From positions 1-18,184 of the forward strand of contig JAAZMK010000028.1 of NCBI GenBank assembly GCA_012798865.1: a stretch of DNA of 18,184 bases. The letters are read 5' to 3'. Positions 1-7,944 of this stretch are shown piece by piece; position 1 is the stretch's first letter, and the number at the start of each line of letters is the position of its first letter. Both the position numbers and the translations under genes were made by a program. This DNA comes from Clostridiaceae bacterium (lineage in GTDB: Bacteria; Bacillota; Clostridia; Saccharofermentanales; DTU023). Under the pieces are notes generated by a model. The model was not told where the DNA came from, did not search any database, and saw only the letters and a list, made by a program, of their open reading frames with translations.

Positions 1-1
1 C

Positions 2-517
2 ATCGAGATGATGGAACGTCTCGGTTTCGGAGAGATTGAACGGCATTGCCTTGATGCAACAGTTCATCGGGATGTATTCGACGATTTGTTTGACCTTGTG
101 CTTTGCGATGTTCCGTGTACGGGTCTAGGTCTTCTGCAAAGGCGTCCTGAAATACGATCGCGCGTGACATCGAAGACTGTTGAGCGGCTGCTGCCCATTC
201 AGCGCGCAATTCTTGCGAACGGTTCGAAGGCGGTCGTTTCAGGCGGACTGCTCATGTATTCAACGTGTACGATCAATCCGGAGGAGAACGAGGAACAGGT
301 GAAGGCTTTTCTTGATTCGGATGAAGGCGTGGCGTTCGAGCTGGTACACCTTGATATGGGGAGCGTAGGCAACGATAGCGAGAATCACTCTGCATGCGGC
401 GTACAACAAATGCCTGAAAGCTTACTTCACGCGCGGCTGCCCGGGACACTTTTGTTATTGCCGCATGTGTGTCATTCAGACGGATTCTTTATCGCTCTTA
501 TGAGGCGCACGAGGTAA
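2..517 (+). CDS. rsmB: RsmB, 16S rRNA (cytosine-5)-methyltransferase, C-terminal part
   Basis: This is the 3' part of a gene cut by the window edge. The frame is open from base 2 and ends at TAA 515-517, leaving about 171 residues of a family usually near 440. The enzyme transfers a methyl group from S-adenosylmethionine to C5 of C967 (E. coli numbering) of 16S rRNA. Numbered from the Met at base 8, the fragment has DVPCTGLG at 34-41, matching motif IV of the RNA m5C methyltransferases (Cys37 aids product release). It also has YSTCTINPEENE at 84-95, matching motif VI with nucleophile Cys87. The N-terminal NusB-like domain and the front half of the Rossmann fold lie outside the window. In many Bacillota rsmB is followed by rlmN, stp and prkC; here stp follows directly after a 192-base gap. 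RsmB rather than another RsmF/NSUN-type enzyme is inferred from motif wording plus this neighbourhood. Confidence 0.92.
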   Translation: MEMMERLGFGEIERHCLDATVHRDVFDDLFDLVLCDVPCTGLGLLQRRPEIRSRVTSKTVERLLPIQRAILANGSKAVVSGGLLMYSTCTINPEENEEQVKAFLDSDEGVAFELVHLDMGSVGNDSENHSACGVQQMPESLLHARLPGTLLLLPHVCHSDGFFIALMRRTR

Positions 518-553
518 GTTTTCAATCTCACAAAGTGATGTCAGACGCATTTG

Positions 554-582
554 TTGCGGGACCTTTGTCAAACTGATACAAT
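554..582 (+). promoter_or_regulatory. Putative promoter for the stp-prkC-rpe-thiN cluster
   Basis: TTGCGG at 554-559 lies 17 bases before TACAAT at 577-582. The triplet before the -10 is TGA (574-576), which gives an extended -10 (TGn). This is the best sigma-A-like match in the 192-base gap after rsmB (518-709). A weaker -10-like TATTAT lies at 653-658. The predicted start near base 589 would leave a 5' leader of about 120 bases before stp. I saw no terminator after rsmB. Confidence 0.5.
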
Positions 583-670
583 CAGTCAATAGGACAAAAT
601 ACTTTCCGAACGCTCTTCTTGTTATTCCGTTTTTCCATGTTTGTGGATTTGATATTATGGAATACCACGG

Positions 671-750
671 ATGATTAGAAGGAGAGCTTAGGTTTGCCTT
701 GCAACACGAATGAAAAGATCAACCGTGTTTCGTGCAATCAGATTAAGTGA
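671..750 (+). promoter_or_regulatory. Ribosome binding site and mini-ORFs ahead of stp
   Basis: A strong Shine-Dalgarno AGAAGGAG lies at 677-684, but the first stp start (ATG 710) is 25 bases further on, too far for normal use. At a normal 9-base spacing there is TTG 694-696, opening an 18-codon frame that ends at TGA 748-750 and overlaps the stp start in another frame. ATG 671-673 opens a six-codon frame ending at TAG 689-691. These may form a translated leader that sets ribosome access to stp, or the strong site may be fortuitous. Confidence 0.25.
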
Positions 751-1519
751 AGAGGACAGCGCACAGGGTATGACCGGTGATTTAATCACATACGCAGGGA
801 TGACGCATATTGGTCTCGTTCGTGAAAAGAATGAGGATTCATACGCAATCGATGCCCACAATAATCAGTGGCCGCTGATCTTTGTTGTCTGTGATGGACT
901 CGGTGGACACAGAAATGGTGCGCTGGCAAGCAAGACGGCCGTCGAGTTTGCAACAGCACACCTGCGCTCGACGTTACCCAAGGAGAACGACCCCTATAGG
1001 GTTCGGAACGTCCTTGAGGATGTCATGCAGAAGACGAATGTGCGCGTCTATCTGACTTCTCTGGAAAGTCAAGAGAATTTCGGCATGGGTACAACGATGA
1101 CTCTGACGGTGTTCTACGAGAGAAGTTGCTACGTGGCGCATATCGGTGACAGCCGCTGTTATCTCTACCGCGATAATAAGCTGGAGCTTTTGACCGAGGA
1201 TGACACGTACGTCCATAAGATGGTTGTATCCGGCTCTATTACAGAGAATGAGAGCACGACACATCCGCGGCGTCACGTTTTGACACAGGCGTTGGGCTTT
1301 CCGGAGTATGTTAAACCCGAGATCACTCATATCGATCTTTTGTCGGAAGACCGTTTCCTGTTGTCAAGTGACGGATTACACGGATATGTGACGTTTGAAA
1401 ATATTCAGATGACGATGCGACAAGCGAACAATCCTGAGGTAGCTGCGTCGTCGCTTATTGAGCAAACACTGGAGGCGGGAGCGCCGGACAACGTTACGGT
1501 TGTTGTCGTTTTTGCCTGA
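710..1519 (+). CDS. stp: PP2C-family protein Ser/Thr phosphatase (Stp/PrpC)
   Basis: This is a metal-dependent phosphatase that reverses phosphorylation by the kinase encoded next to it. The 269 residues are slightly longer than the usual 240-260. Metal-binding motifs are all present: NED at 41-43, CDGLGGH at 61-67 (Asp62), GTT at 127-129, GDSR at 146-149, SDGL at 220-223 (Asp221) and PDN at 259-261 (Asp260). No signal peptide or membrane segment is seen, so it acts in the cytosol. The start is uncertain. The catalytic domain begins near residue 26, and ATG 710 lacks a well-spaced binding site; ATG 770, which gives a 249-residue protein of normal size, is a real alternative. The stop is 12 bases before prkC, so the two are surely co-transcribed, matching the universal stp-prkC pairing in Gram-positive bacteria. 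The lone deviation seen is DDT in place of the common DHS after the LTED segment. Confidence 0.93.
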   Translation: MKRSTVFRAIRLSEEDSAQGMTGDLITYAGMTHIGLVREKNEDSYAIDAHNNQWPLIFVVCDGLGGHRNGALASKTAVEFATAHLRSTLPKENDPYRVRNVLEDVMQKTNVRVYLTSLESQENFGMGTTMTLTVFYERSCYVAHIGDSRCYLYRDNKLELLTEDDTYVHKMVVSGSITENESTTHPRRHVLTQALGFPEYVKPEITHIDLLSEDRFLLSSDGLHGYVTFENIQMTMRQANNPEVAASSLIEQTLEAGAPDNVTVVVVFA

Positions 1520-1531
1520 CTGGAGATTTTA

Positions 1532-3664
1532 ATGATTACTAAGCAACCATTTCCTGCCGGGGCAGTCGTTGCAGAGAGGTACCGCATCGTCCGCACACTG
1601 GGACAGGGCGGTATGGCAACCGTCTATCTGGCAGCTGATTCATTATCGGGTGAAAGGGTCGCCGTTAAAGTCATGCACGCAGATTTGGCGAATGATCCGG
1701 AATTCGTCCGTCGATTCGCAACGGAAGCGCGTGCTGCGGCCAGTCTTGACCACCCCAATATTGTCCGCGTTCTCGACTACGGCTCGCACGAAGGCGTCCG
1801 CTATATCGTGCAGGAGTATATCGAAGGGAATACGCTAAAAGAAATTATCAGACGGCACGGACCAATCGATTATCGTTTGGCTACTCCGCTCTTGATTCAA
1901 GTCGCGCTCGCTCTGGAACACGCACATAGTCGAGAAGTGATTCATCGCGATATTAAACCGCAAAACATTCTTATTACTCCCGACATGGTTGCGAAAGTGA
2001 CCGACTTCGGTATTGCCCGGGCGTCCAGCACCAACACGATCACGCTGACAGGCGGAGTCGTTATGGGTTCCGTCCATTATTTTTCGCCTGAGCAGGCTCG
2101 CGGCGGGCAGGTGACGGCGCGTTCAGATCTCTATTCGCTCGGCATCATGTTTTACGAGATGCTGACCGGTCAGTTGCCGTTCGACGGCGAGTCTTCTGTC
2201 GCTGTGGCGATTAAGCATTTGCAGGAAGTTCCGCCGGCACCGTCGACAATCATGTCGTCGTTACCTCCTGCGCTTGATAGGATCATCAACCGCGCCATCC
2301 AGAAAAACCCCGACGCTCGTTATCAGACTGCACGCGAACTCGTCGATGAACTCGACGCCTTCATGGTCGATCCGGAGGGAGTATATGGTGTCATCCCCAA
2401 GTCTGCCGCTGTCTGGGAAGATGCCTCGACGTCGGCAATCGGTGTACAGAATACGGAGTCGAATTATCGGAAGATGCAGGAAATCGAGCGAACGTACAAT
2501 AGAAGGCGATCATCGAGATTCCGCGAGACTGCTGTCGCCGTGACAGTCGTCACGGTTGCGATTGCTCTGCTCGCCGTATTGACCGTTTATCTCGTGAATC
2601 GATTTTCCCCGGAAGGACCGGTGAATCCCGATCAGTCGGAAATTGTACTGCCGAATTTCCAAGGAAGCTCCATGCGTGACATTGTCACTCAACTCGCGCT
2701 CCTCGAAGAAGCGGGCATGACGATTGAGAAAAGATACGAGGAAAGCGAAACGGTGCTTCCCGATATTGTTCTGAGGCAGGAGCCTGAGTCAGATGGCAAT
2801 GTGAAAATCAAGCCGAAAGGCGTCACATTGACTCTCTATATTTCAATTGGCAAAGACTCTGAGTCTGTTCCCAATGTTGTGGGACAAACGTCGAGTCTTG
2901 CCGATATCACGTTGCGGTCGCAAGGATTCGTGGTGAAGTTTACCACGGAGGCGTCGGATACCGTACCGAAAGGGCAGGTCATCAGGACTGTACCCGCAGC
3001 GGGTGAACTCGTTCCTCATGGCGCTACGATCGAACTCGTATACAGTTCGGGACCTTCTCACGTTCTGGTGCCGAATATAACGGGATTGAGATACGATATG
3101 GCGATTGAGTTGCTCACGGAAAATTCACTGCTCATTGGCGGTGAGTCGTACATGTCCGAAGAACCTCCTCCTGCCGATGACAAATGGGTTCTTCAGCAGA
3201 CGCCGGCACCCGAGACGGAGGTCCCGCAGAATACCCCTGTGACGATCGTAGTGGGAACGGCGCAAGAACTGTATGAAATTATGAATCCGACGACCACACT
3301 GCCTCCCGAGCAGACGATGCCGCTTTTGCAGGGATCGACTTTCGATGTGGCAAAGGACAGACTGACAAAACTGGGAGTTACAACCATTCGCATGACGCGC
3401 TTGAGTGGATCGACGACGACATTGAATCCTAAAAATGACGATGACGCAAGTGAGATCTATGTGATTACACAGTGGCCTGCACCCGGTGTGACGTTCAATC
3501 CGGCGGACGGTGTCGATCTCATTTACGGCTCTGAGGAGGATTATCAAAACTTCATCAATCCTCCGACTACGACGGAACCGCCGACAGAACCGACGACGGA
3601 ACCGCCGACAGAAACGACGACAACAACAGTAGATGGCGGCGGTGAAGGCGAAGGCGGCGGGTAG
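1532..3664 (+). CDS. prkC: PASTA-domain Ser/Thr protein kinase (PrkC/StkP type)
   Basis: This is a membrane kinase that senses peptidoglycan fragments outside the cell and phosphorylates cytosolic targets in growth, division and wall metabolism. The 710 residues hold an N-terminal kinase domain (about 15-275) with G-loop GQGGMATVY at 24-32, Lys46, HRDIKPQN at 138-145, DFG at 158-160 and SPE at 185-187, so it looks active. Thr/Ser-rich residues 165-173 form the activation loop. A juxtamembrane stretch with Arg-rich 324-331 precedes one transmembrane helix (about 332-356). Outside are four PASTA repeats at about 372-440, 444-508, 511-576 and 594-666, the last two less regular. The tail is a Thr/Pro/Glu-rich stretch (677-699) ending in Gly/Glu residues (701-710). 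The start ATG 1532 has GGAG at 1522-1525. Family members usually have three or four PASTA repeats and often no such tail. rsgA, the common next gene, is absent. Confidence 0.96.
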   Translation: MITKQPFPAGAVVAERYRIVRTLGQGGMATVYLAADSLSGERVAVKVMHADLANDPEFVRRFATEARAAASLDHPNIVRVLDYGSHEGVRYIVQEYIEGNTLKEIIRRHGPIDYRLATPLLIQVALALEHAHSREVIHRDIKPQNILITPDMVAKVTDFGIARASSTNTITLTGGVVMGSVHYFSPEQARGGQVTARSDLYSLGIMFYEMLTGQLPFDGESSVAVAIKHLQEVPPAPSTIMSSLPPALDRIINRAIQKNPDARYQTARELVDELDAFMVDPEGVYGVIPKSAAVWEDASTSAIGVQNTESNYRKMQEIERTYNRRRSSRFRETAVAVTVVTVAIALLAVLTVYLVNRFSPEGPVNPDQSEIVLPNFQGSSMRDIVTQLALLEEAGMTIEKRYEESETVLPDIVLRQEPESDGNVKIKPKGVTLTLYISIGKDSESVPNVVGQTSSLADITLRSQGFVVKFTTEASDTVPKGQVIRTVPAAGELVPHGATIELVYSSGPSHVLVPNITGLRYDMAIELLTENSLLIGGESYMSEEPPPADDKWVLQQTPAPETEVPQNTPVTIVVGTAQELYEIMNPTTTLPPEQTMPLLQGSTFDVAKDRLTKLGVTTIRMTRLSGSTTTLNPKNDDDASEIYVITQWPAPGVTFNPADGVDLIYGSEEDYQNFINPPTTTEPPTEPTTEPPTETTTTTVDGGGEGEGGG
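3569..3613 (+). repeat. 24-base tandem repeat in the prkC 3' end
   Basis: Two identical 21-base blocks (3569-3589 and 3593-3613) sit 24 bases apart and encode the Thr/Pro/Glu-rich tail of PrkC. The period is a multiple of three, so gain or loss of a unit by slippage would change tail length without breaking the frame. Confidence 0.8.
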
Positions 3665-3700
3665 GGCGACTGCCGCGTATCAGTTAAATTCGCCTAACAA

Positions 3701-3735
3701 GCCGAATCTTATCCATATAGCGATGAAGATTCGGC
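3701..3735. promoter_or_regulatory. Perfect 10-bp inverted repeat between prkC and rpe
   Basis: GCCGAATCTT (3701-3710) and AAGATTCGGC (3726-3735) are exact complements around a 15-base loop. With base 3725 bulged out, three more pairs (ATC/GAT) can extend the stem inward. No run of T follows on either strand, so it is not a classic intrinsic terminator. It ends 19 bases before the rpe ribosome binding site. It could be an RNA processing or stability hairpin, or a protein binding site. The rest of the 104-base gap shows no clear promoter. Confidence 0.6.
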
Positions 3736-3768
3736 AAAGCGGTGTACGAGCACCGGAGGTGGCACCCG

Positions 3769-4491
3769 ATGAGTTTTAATTCAAATACGACGATGCGCGA
3801 GGACGTTTTTGCGAATCGTTCTCGTGTACTCTTATGTCCTTCCATTCTTTCGTCGGATCTTGCCAATCTCGCCGAGGAAGTGAACCTCCTGGGCGACAGC
3901 ATTGATATGGTTCACTGCGACGTGATGGATGGTCATTTCGTACCGAATTTGACGTTCGGTCCGCCCGTTATCAAGGCTCTATCGAAGCGAACTGACAAAC
4001 AGCTCGATGTCCATTTGATGGTGACGAACCCCGATCGGCTGTTGACGTCGTATGCCGAAGCCGGCGCGTCGACTCTCGTCGTTCATCAGGAAGTTCTATA
4101 CCATGCCCAAAGAACGCTGAACGAGATCAGGGCTCTCGGATGCTATGCCGGTATTTCGCTAAACCCGGCGACCCCGATCGAAACGATCCAATGGCTGCTT
4201 CCTGATCTCGACATGATTCTCCTCATGTCGGTAAACCCGGGGTTCGGCGGACAATCATTTATTCCGCAAGTGATGGAAAAAATTAAAAAGACGCGTGCTA
4301 TGATCGATAATTCCGGTTTTCCGATTCGTTTGCAGGTCGATGGGGGCGTGACGCTCGACAATGCTGCTGATATCGTTCGCGCCGGTGCCGATATGATCGT
4401 TGCCGGATCGGCAATCTTTGGACAGGAATCACCCAAAGAGGCGGCAGAGTCGCTCGGTCGTGCGATCAGGCTGGCAAGAGCGAAATTATGA
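3769..4491 (+). CDS. rpe: Ribulose-phosphate 3-epimerase
   Basis: This cytosolic TIM-barrel enzyme interconverts ribulose 5-phosphate and xylulose 5-phosphate in the pentose phosphate pathway. The start ATG 3769 is chosen because GGAGGT lies at 3755-3760 with an 8-base spacer; an upstream GTG at 3742 lacks such a site. This gives 240 residues, with about 18 extra at the N-terminus before the conserved core (CPSILSSD at 23-30). Metal ligands and catalytic residues are all present: His49 and Asp51 in VHCDVMDG, His82 in DVHLMV, and Asp191 in VDGGV. The phosphate-binding segments VNPGFGGQ (155-162) and VAGSAIF (211-217) are also intact. The stop overlaps the thiN start (ATGA), so the two are translationally coupled. 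The rpe-thiN pair downstream of prkC is standard for Bacillota. Confidence 0.97.
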   Translation: MSFNSNTTMREDVFANRSRVLLCPSILSSDLANLAEEVNLLGDSIDMVHCDVMDGHFVPNLTFGPPVIKALSKRTDKQLDVHLMVTNPDRLLTSYAEAGASTLVVHQEVLYHAQRTLNEIRALGCYAGISLNPATPIETIQWLLPDLDMILLMSVNPGFGGQSFIPQVMEKIKKTRAMIDNSGFPIRLQVDGGVTLDNAADIVRAGADMIVAGSAIFGQESPKEAAESLGRAIRLARAKL

Positions 4492-5258
4492 GCTGCCGAA
4501 CGTTCGATGCGGCTATTGCGCTCGCAGGACGCCAAGGTCCGGAAGACATTTTTGCATCACTCTTGCTGTCGCAGGCGAAATACATCGTCGCCGCCGACGG
4601 AGGTGCTGATTGTATTAACCGACTGGGTTTTTCCCCCGATCTTTTGATCGGGGATTTTGATTCGATTGAAAGCGGTTTTGAACAACGTATGCATGTGTCA
4701 ACGGAACTGATGGCATTTCCTGTCGATAAGAATCATACGGATGGCGAACTTGCCTTGGCTGCTGCAGTACTTCATTCTCTCGGCGAAAAAATCCCGCAGG
4801 ACGAGTTCGAACTTTACAAAAAATTCGACCGATGTGACGACTTGACCGGCGTCTCCCTGCTATTTGTGAACTATTTCGGTTCTCGCCACGATCATACGTT
4901 CGCAAATCTCGCGTTAGCCGTCTTGGCGGCTCGACGCGGCGCCGATGTATTCATGACGGACGGGACAACACTGGGACGCATCGTTTTCGGTCCTGCTACT
5001 CTCGCACCTGTCTTCCATCGCGCTTTATTTGCTCAGGCGGGCGATAGGATGTTTCTCTTTTCAGCACTGCCTCTTGACGGCGATGTCAGCGGTTTGACGC
5101 TCGAAGGACTGTACTGGGAACTTCGCGACGCATGTTTGCCGAAGGCGCGTGCTCTCGGTCTAAGTAATCACGCGCACACAAATTACCCCGATAACGTTCG
5201 ACTCCAATGCCACCGGGGAACGCTTGCGCTCTTTACATTTCCCGAGAACTTGAATTAG
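4488..5258 (+). CDS. thiN: Thiamine pyrophosphokinase
   Basis: This enzyme moves pyrophosphate from ATP to thiamine, giving the cofactor thiamine diphosphate. Diagnostic motifs are present: ADGGAD at 36-41, DLLIGDFDS at 51-59, KNHTDGELAL at 81-90 and GSRHDHTFAN at 131-140. A C-terminal substrate-binding domain starts near residue 180 and contains LEGLYWEL and LSNH segments. The protein is 256 residues against roughly 210-220 usual. The excess is largely an insert of about 25 residues (99-124, rich in Asp, Lys and Phe) between the KNHTD and GSRHDH motifs. The start ATG 4488 overlaps the rpe stop by four bases. The stop lies only 12 bases from the tyrS stop on the other strand, with no terminator between them, so the convergent transcripts should overlap. 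Confidence 0.94.
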   Translation: MSCRTFDAAIALAGRQGPEDIFASLLLSQAKYIVAADGGADCINRLGFSPDLLIGDFDSIESGFEQRMHVSTELMAFPVDKNHTDGELALAAAVLHSLGEKIPQDEFELYKKFDRCDDLTGVSLLFVNYFGSRHDHTFANLALAVLAARRGADVFMTDGTTLGRIVFGPATLAPVFHRALFAQAGDRMFLFSALPLDGDVSGLTLEGLYWELRDACLPKARALGLSNHAHTNYPDNVRLQCHRGTLALFTFPENLN

Positions 5259-5270
5259 TACGGAAATTCG

Positions 5271-6494
5271 CTAATCGATCACGAGTTTGACGTACCGCTT
5301 CTTGCCGAGACGGATGAGCAGTTCGCCATCGGAAAATGCGTCTTCTTCGAGTGTGGCGAACAACTCTTTCACGTTTTCGTCGCCGACGTAGAAACCTCCC
5401 TGACTGATCAGACGGCGCGCTTCACTTTTCGAAGCGGTCATCCCGTATTTTGTCAAGATGTCGATAAACGTCGAACCGAGATCTTCACGCGTGATGTTTT
5501 CCGTCGGTACGGAAGCGTCATCGCCACCTTCGCCGAAAACGGAGCGCGCCGCCTGCGCCGCTTGCTCAGCTTTTTCGCGTCCATGAACGATCGACGTGAC
5601 CTCAAGGGCGAGTCGTTCCTTAGCGACATTGATGTCGGAACCGGTTAGTTTATCGTATTCCGCGATTTCTTCGAGCGGGAGCATGGTCAGGAGGCGCATT
5701 GACCGCGTGACGACTTCATCTTCGACATTCCTCCAGTATTGGTAGAAGTCGTAGACGGAACATTTATCCTCGTCAAGCCATAGGGCGCCGCGCGCCGTCT
5801 TGCCCATTTTTTCACCGGATGCCGTTGTGAGAAGCTGAAACGTCATGCCATAAGCCGGCTCCTGCTCTTTGCGGCGGATTAATTCCGTGCCGGCGATGAT
5901 GTTGGACCACTGATCGTCTCCGCCCGCCTGAAGGCGACAGCCGTAAGTGCGGAAGAGATTGAGGAAGTCATACGCCTGAAGCATCATGTAATTAAACTCG
6001 AGGAAGGTCAGCCCACTGTCGAGTCTCTGTTTGTAACAGTCGGCGCTGAGCATCCTGTTGACGGTAAAGTGCGGTCCGACTTCGCGAATGAATTCGATGT
6101 AATTCATGGGGACAAGCCAGTCGGCATTGTTGACAAAGATGATCTTGCCGTTACTGATGTCGAGGATACGTTTCATCTGCTCGGCGAAGCAGCCGACATT
6201 GTATTCAATCGTTTCAGGGGACATGACGGAGCGCATGTCCGTGCGTCCGGACGGATCGCCGATATATCCCGTGCCGCCTCCCATGAGCGCGATCGGGACG
6301 ATCCCGGCATTCTGCATATGTCTCATGACCATCAGTTGAAGCAGGTGACCGGCGTGAAGGCTGTCAGCTGTGGGATCAAAGCCGACGTAGAAAGTCGCAC
6401 CCTCATTAGACAAATAATCGCGCACCTCATTTTCATGAGTGACCTGAGCGACATATCCGCGCTCGACCAGCGTGTCAAATATGTTTTTCTTCAT
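5271..6494 (-). CDS. tyrS: Tyrosyl-tRNA synthetase
   Basis: This class I synthetase charges tRNA-Tyr. ATG 6494 is chosen as start because AAGGAGG lies at 6504-6510 on the minus strand with an 8-9 base spacer; the TTG three codons upstream abuts that site. This gives 407 residues, the normal length for bacterial TyrRS. Numbered from that TTG (three higher than from the ATG), motifs are HAGH at 50-53 (HIGH signature), GGDDQWSN at 194-201 and KMGKT at 232-236 (KMSKS signature). The C-terminal S4-like RNA-binding domain covers about 345-405. It lies 75 bases downstream of tmcAL on the same strand. That space is too short for a T-box leader, which often controls tyrS in Bacillota. It is probably read from the tmcAL promoter, or from an unseen one in the gap. 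Confidence 0.97.
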   Translation of the reverse strand: MKKNIFDTLVERGYVAQVTHENEVRDYLSNEGATFYVGFDPTADSLHAGHLLQLMVMRHMQNAGIVPIALMGGGTGYIGDPSGRTDMRSVMSPETIEYNVGCFAEQMKRILDISNGKIIFVNNADWLVPMNYIEFIREVGPHFTVNRMLSADCYKQRLDSGLTFLEFNYMMLQAYDFLNLFRTYGCRLQAGGDDQWSNIIAGTELIRRKEQEPAYGMTFQLLTTASGEKMGKTARGALWLDEDKCSVYDFYQYWRNVEDEVVTRSMRLLTMLPLEEIAEYDKLTGSDINVAKERLALEVTSIVHGREKAEQAAQAARSVFGEGGDDASVPTENITREDLGSTFIDILTKYGMTASKSEARRLISQGGFYVGDENVKELFATLEEDAFSDGELLIRLGKKRYVKLVID

Positions 6495-6569
6495 CTTGTG
6501 CAACCTCCTTCGTAAATCGTTTTGCCTTACTCACTTTACCACATCCTTTATTAGCGAGGAGTGAATGTA

Positions 6570-7910
6570 CTATTTCATGAAGAGGGGGTTTCGTTTGAAT
6601 TCGTCGGCATGGTGCAAAGAAGCGTAATGATTCCACAAAGCCTGCGCATACAAGTCGAGCTTCGCCTGACGGCGTGCCGATTCTGTTTCAAGCGAACGTA
6701 CATCGGATGCATTCATCAAGACAGGTAACGTGGCGGTGTGGCGCATAAAGGAGAGCAGACGCCTGCCGCGACGTGTAAAGCCTAGGACGCGAATGTAGCG
6801 AGGACCTTCATGGCAGAGTGCCGTATCGTCGCTCCGGATAGCGAAAGCGGCGGCGAGAATGGCGCGTCGAACGCGGGAGGCGGGATGAGTGCGCGTCGCC
6901 ATCTCGCGAATAAAATGATCATAGGGGAGAGAACTATCATGCTCACTCGTCCGGTCCTCTTGTCTCAGGACATTAAGTGGGTCATCGCGAAGCGATCCGC
7001 AAAGCCTTTCGGCAAGTCCGCCCTGCATACCGTTTATCTTTTTAAGAGCGTCGACATCGCGGAAGTGCGGCGAAAGGAGAAGGGACGACGCGATCATTTC
7101 TTCCGTTACGAGACCTCTTCCTTCGGCGAGAGCTTTCATGACGGCAGCTGCAGAATCGTTTGTCAAAACAGAGGAAAGATGGCGAAAGACTTCTAAGAGG
7201 GAGTGTGTACCGGCGGAGTCGTTAACCGATGTTCTGTATTTCGTTCGCGAGATGACTTGGCGCACGGCGGTCGATGATTGAATCTGTTTGTCAAAAAGGG
7301 GAAGCGCGACCGTCTTAATCTCATGGAATGTTGCATTGTTGTCGGTCTCACTGTCTTTTAATTCACGTCGTTGTTTTCGTAACGCTATTTCGTACTCAAC
7401 GGCGAGGATGGAGTTGGGAGATTCCAAGATCGCCCTGTGTCGTGTGTTGCCGGTCAAGCTTGCGACGGCATCCGACCGCGAGGCGGCGAATCCCTTTCCG
7501 TCGCGAATGCCGTCGAGGATGTAGTCGTATAGTTCTTCGGGCTCATCCGCAAGAAATTCTGCTAAATCATAGATGGCGTCACGGTCCTCCGGATACTCGC
7601 AGCCGTAGGCGATGTGGCGGACGACGCCGGTCGATCTGAGAGTACCGATCGCTCCTTCGGCGAATCGTTCGGCGGATGCGAGAGCAAACGCTTGGGGCAA
7701 TTCAATGACGAGATCGGCACCGTGGTTGAGGGCGATGCTTGCGCGTTCACTTTTGTCGAGTATGGCGGGGACTCCATGTTGACAGAACGGTCCCGATAGG
7801 CAGACAACGATGCCGACATCGCGCCCGAACGTCTCCCGTATTAATTCGAGTTGGCGTGCGTGCCCTCTATGGAAAGGGTTATATTCAGCTGTCAGTCCGC
7901 ATGTTTCCAT
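6570..7910 (-). CDS. tmcAL: tRNA-Met cytidine acetate ligase (TmcAL, YlbM family)
   Basis: This nucleotidyltransferase-fold enzyme uses acetate and ATP to form N4-acetylcytidine at the wobble position of elongator tRNA-Met, as shown for the B. subtilis homologue. The 446 residues fit the family (about 400-420) with modest extra length. GLTAEYNPFHRGH at 5-17 carries the HxGH nucleotide-binding motif. A long conserved block follows with PAILDKSERA at 48-57 and GADLVIELP at 64-72, then SPNSILAVEYE at 164-174 and SSTAVR at 212-217. One departure is LSGPFCQHG (38-46), where relatives usually read MSGNFVQRG. The ATG directly precedes the conserved block, so the start is firm although no good ribosome binding site is seen. 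Using acetate as substrate, it sits two genes from pta-ackA, a neighbourhood known in Clostridia. Confidence 0.92.
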   Translation of the reverse strand: METCGLTAEYNPFHRGHARQLELIRETFGRDVGIVVCLSGPFCQHGVPAILDKSERASIALNHGADLVIELPQAFALASAERFAEGAIGTLRSTGVVRHIAYGCEYPEDRDAIYDLAEFLADEPEELYDYILDGIRDGKGFAASRSDAVASLTGNTRHRAILESPNSILAVEYEIALRKQRRELKDSETDNNATFHEIKTVALPLFDKQIQSSTAVRQVISRTKYRTSVNDSAGTHSLLEVFRHLSSVLTNDSAAAVMKALAEGRGLVTEEMIASSLLLSPHFRDVDALKKINGMQGGLAERLCGSLRDDPLNVLRQEDRTSEHDSSLPYDHFIREMATRTHPASRVRRAILAAAFAIRSDDTALCHEGPRYIRVLGFTRRGRRLLSFMRHTATLPVLMNASDVRSLETESARRQAKLDLYAQALWNHYASLHHADEFKRNPLFMK

Positions 7911-7935
7911 TCCGTATCTGTCCGCGTTGCTTAGG

Positions 7936-7944
7936 TGTTAAAAT
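7936..7944 (+). promoter_or_regulatory. Extended -10 promoter for the 7968-9329 gene
   Basis: TGT directly precedes TAAAAT (7939-7944), giving a TGn extended -10. The sequence 17 bases further up (ATCTGT, 7916-7921) is a poor -35. Transcription would start near 7951, leaving a leader of under 20 bases. The whole divergent gap to tmcAL is only 57 bases (7911-7967). Confidence 0.45.

Noticed and set aside
3125..3547. 140-codon minus-strand frame inside prkC
   Set aside because: It is antisense to the PASTA repeats; its Arg/Cys/His-rich composition is typical of a shadow frame.
3742..3768. GTG start for rpe giving nine extra residues
   Set aside because: The GGAGGT at 3755-3760 lies inside this stretch and is ideally spaced for ATG 3769.
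6495..6569. T-box riboswitch before tyrS
   Set aside because: Only 75 bases separate tmcAL and tyrS and no T-box sequence or antiterminator is visible.
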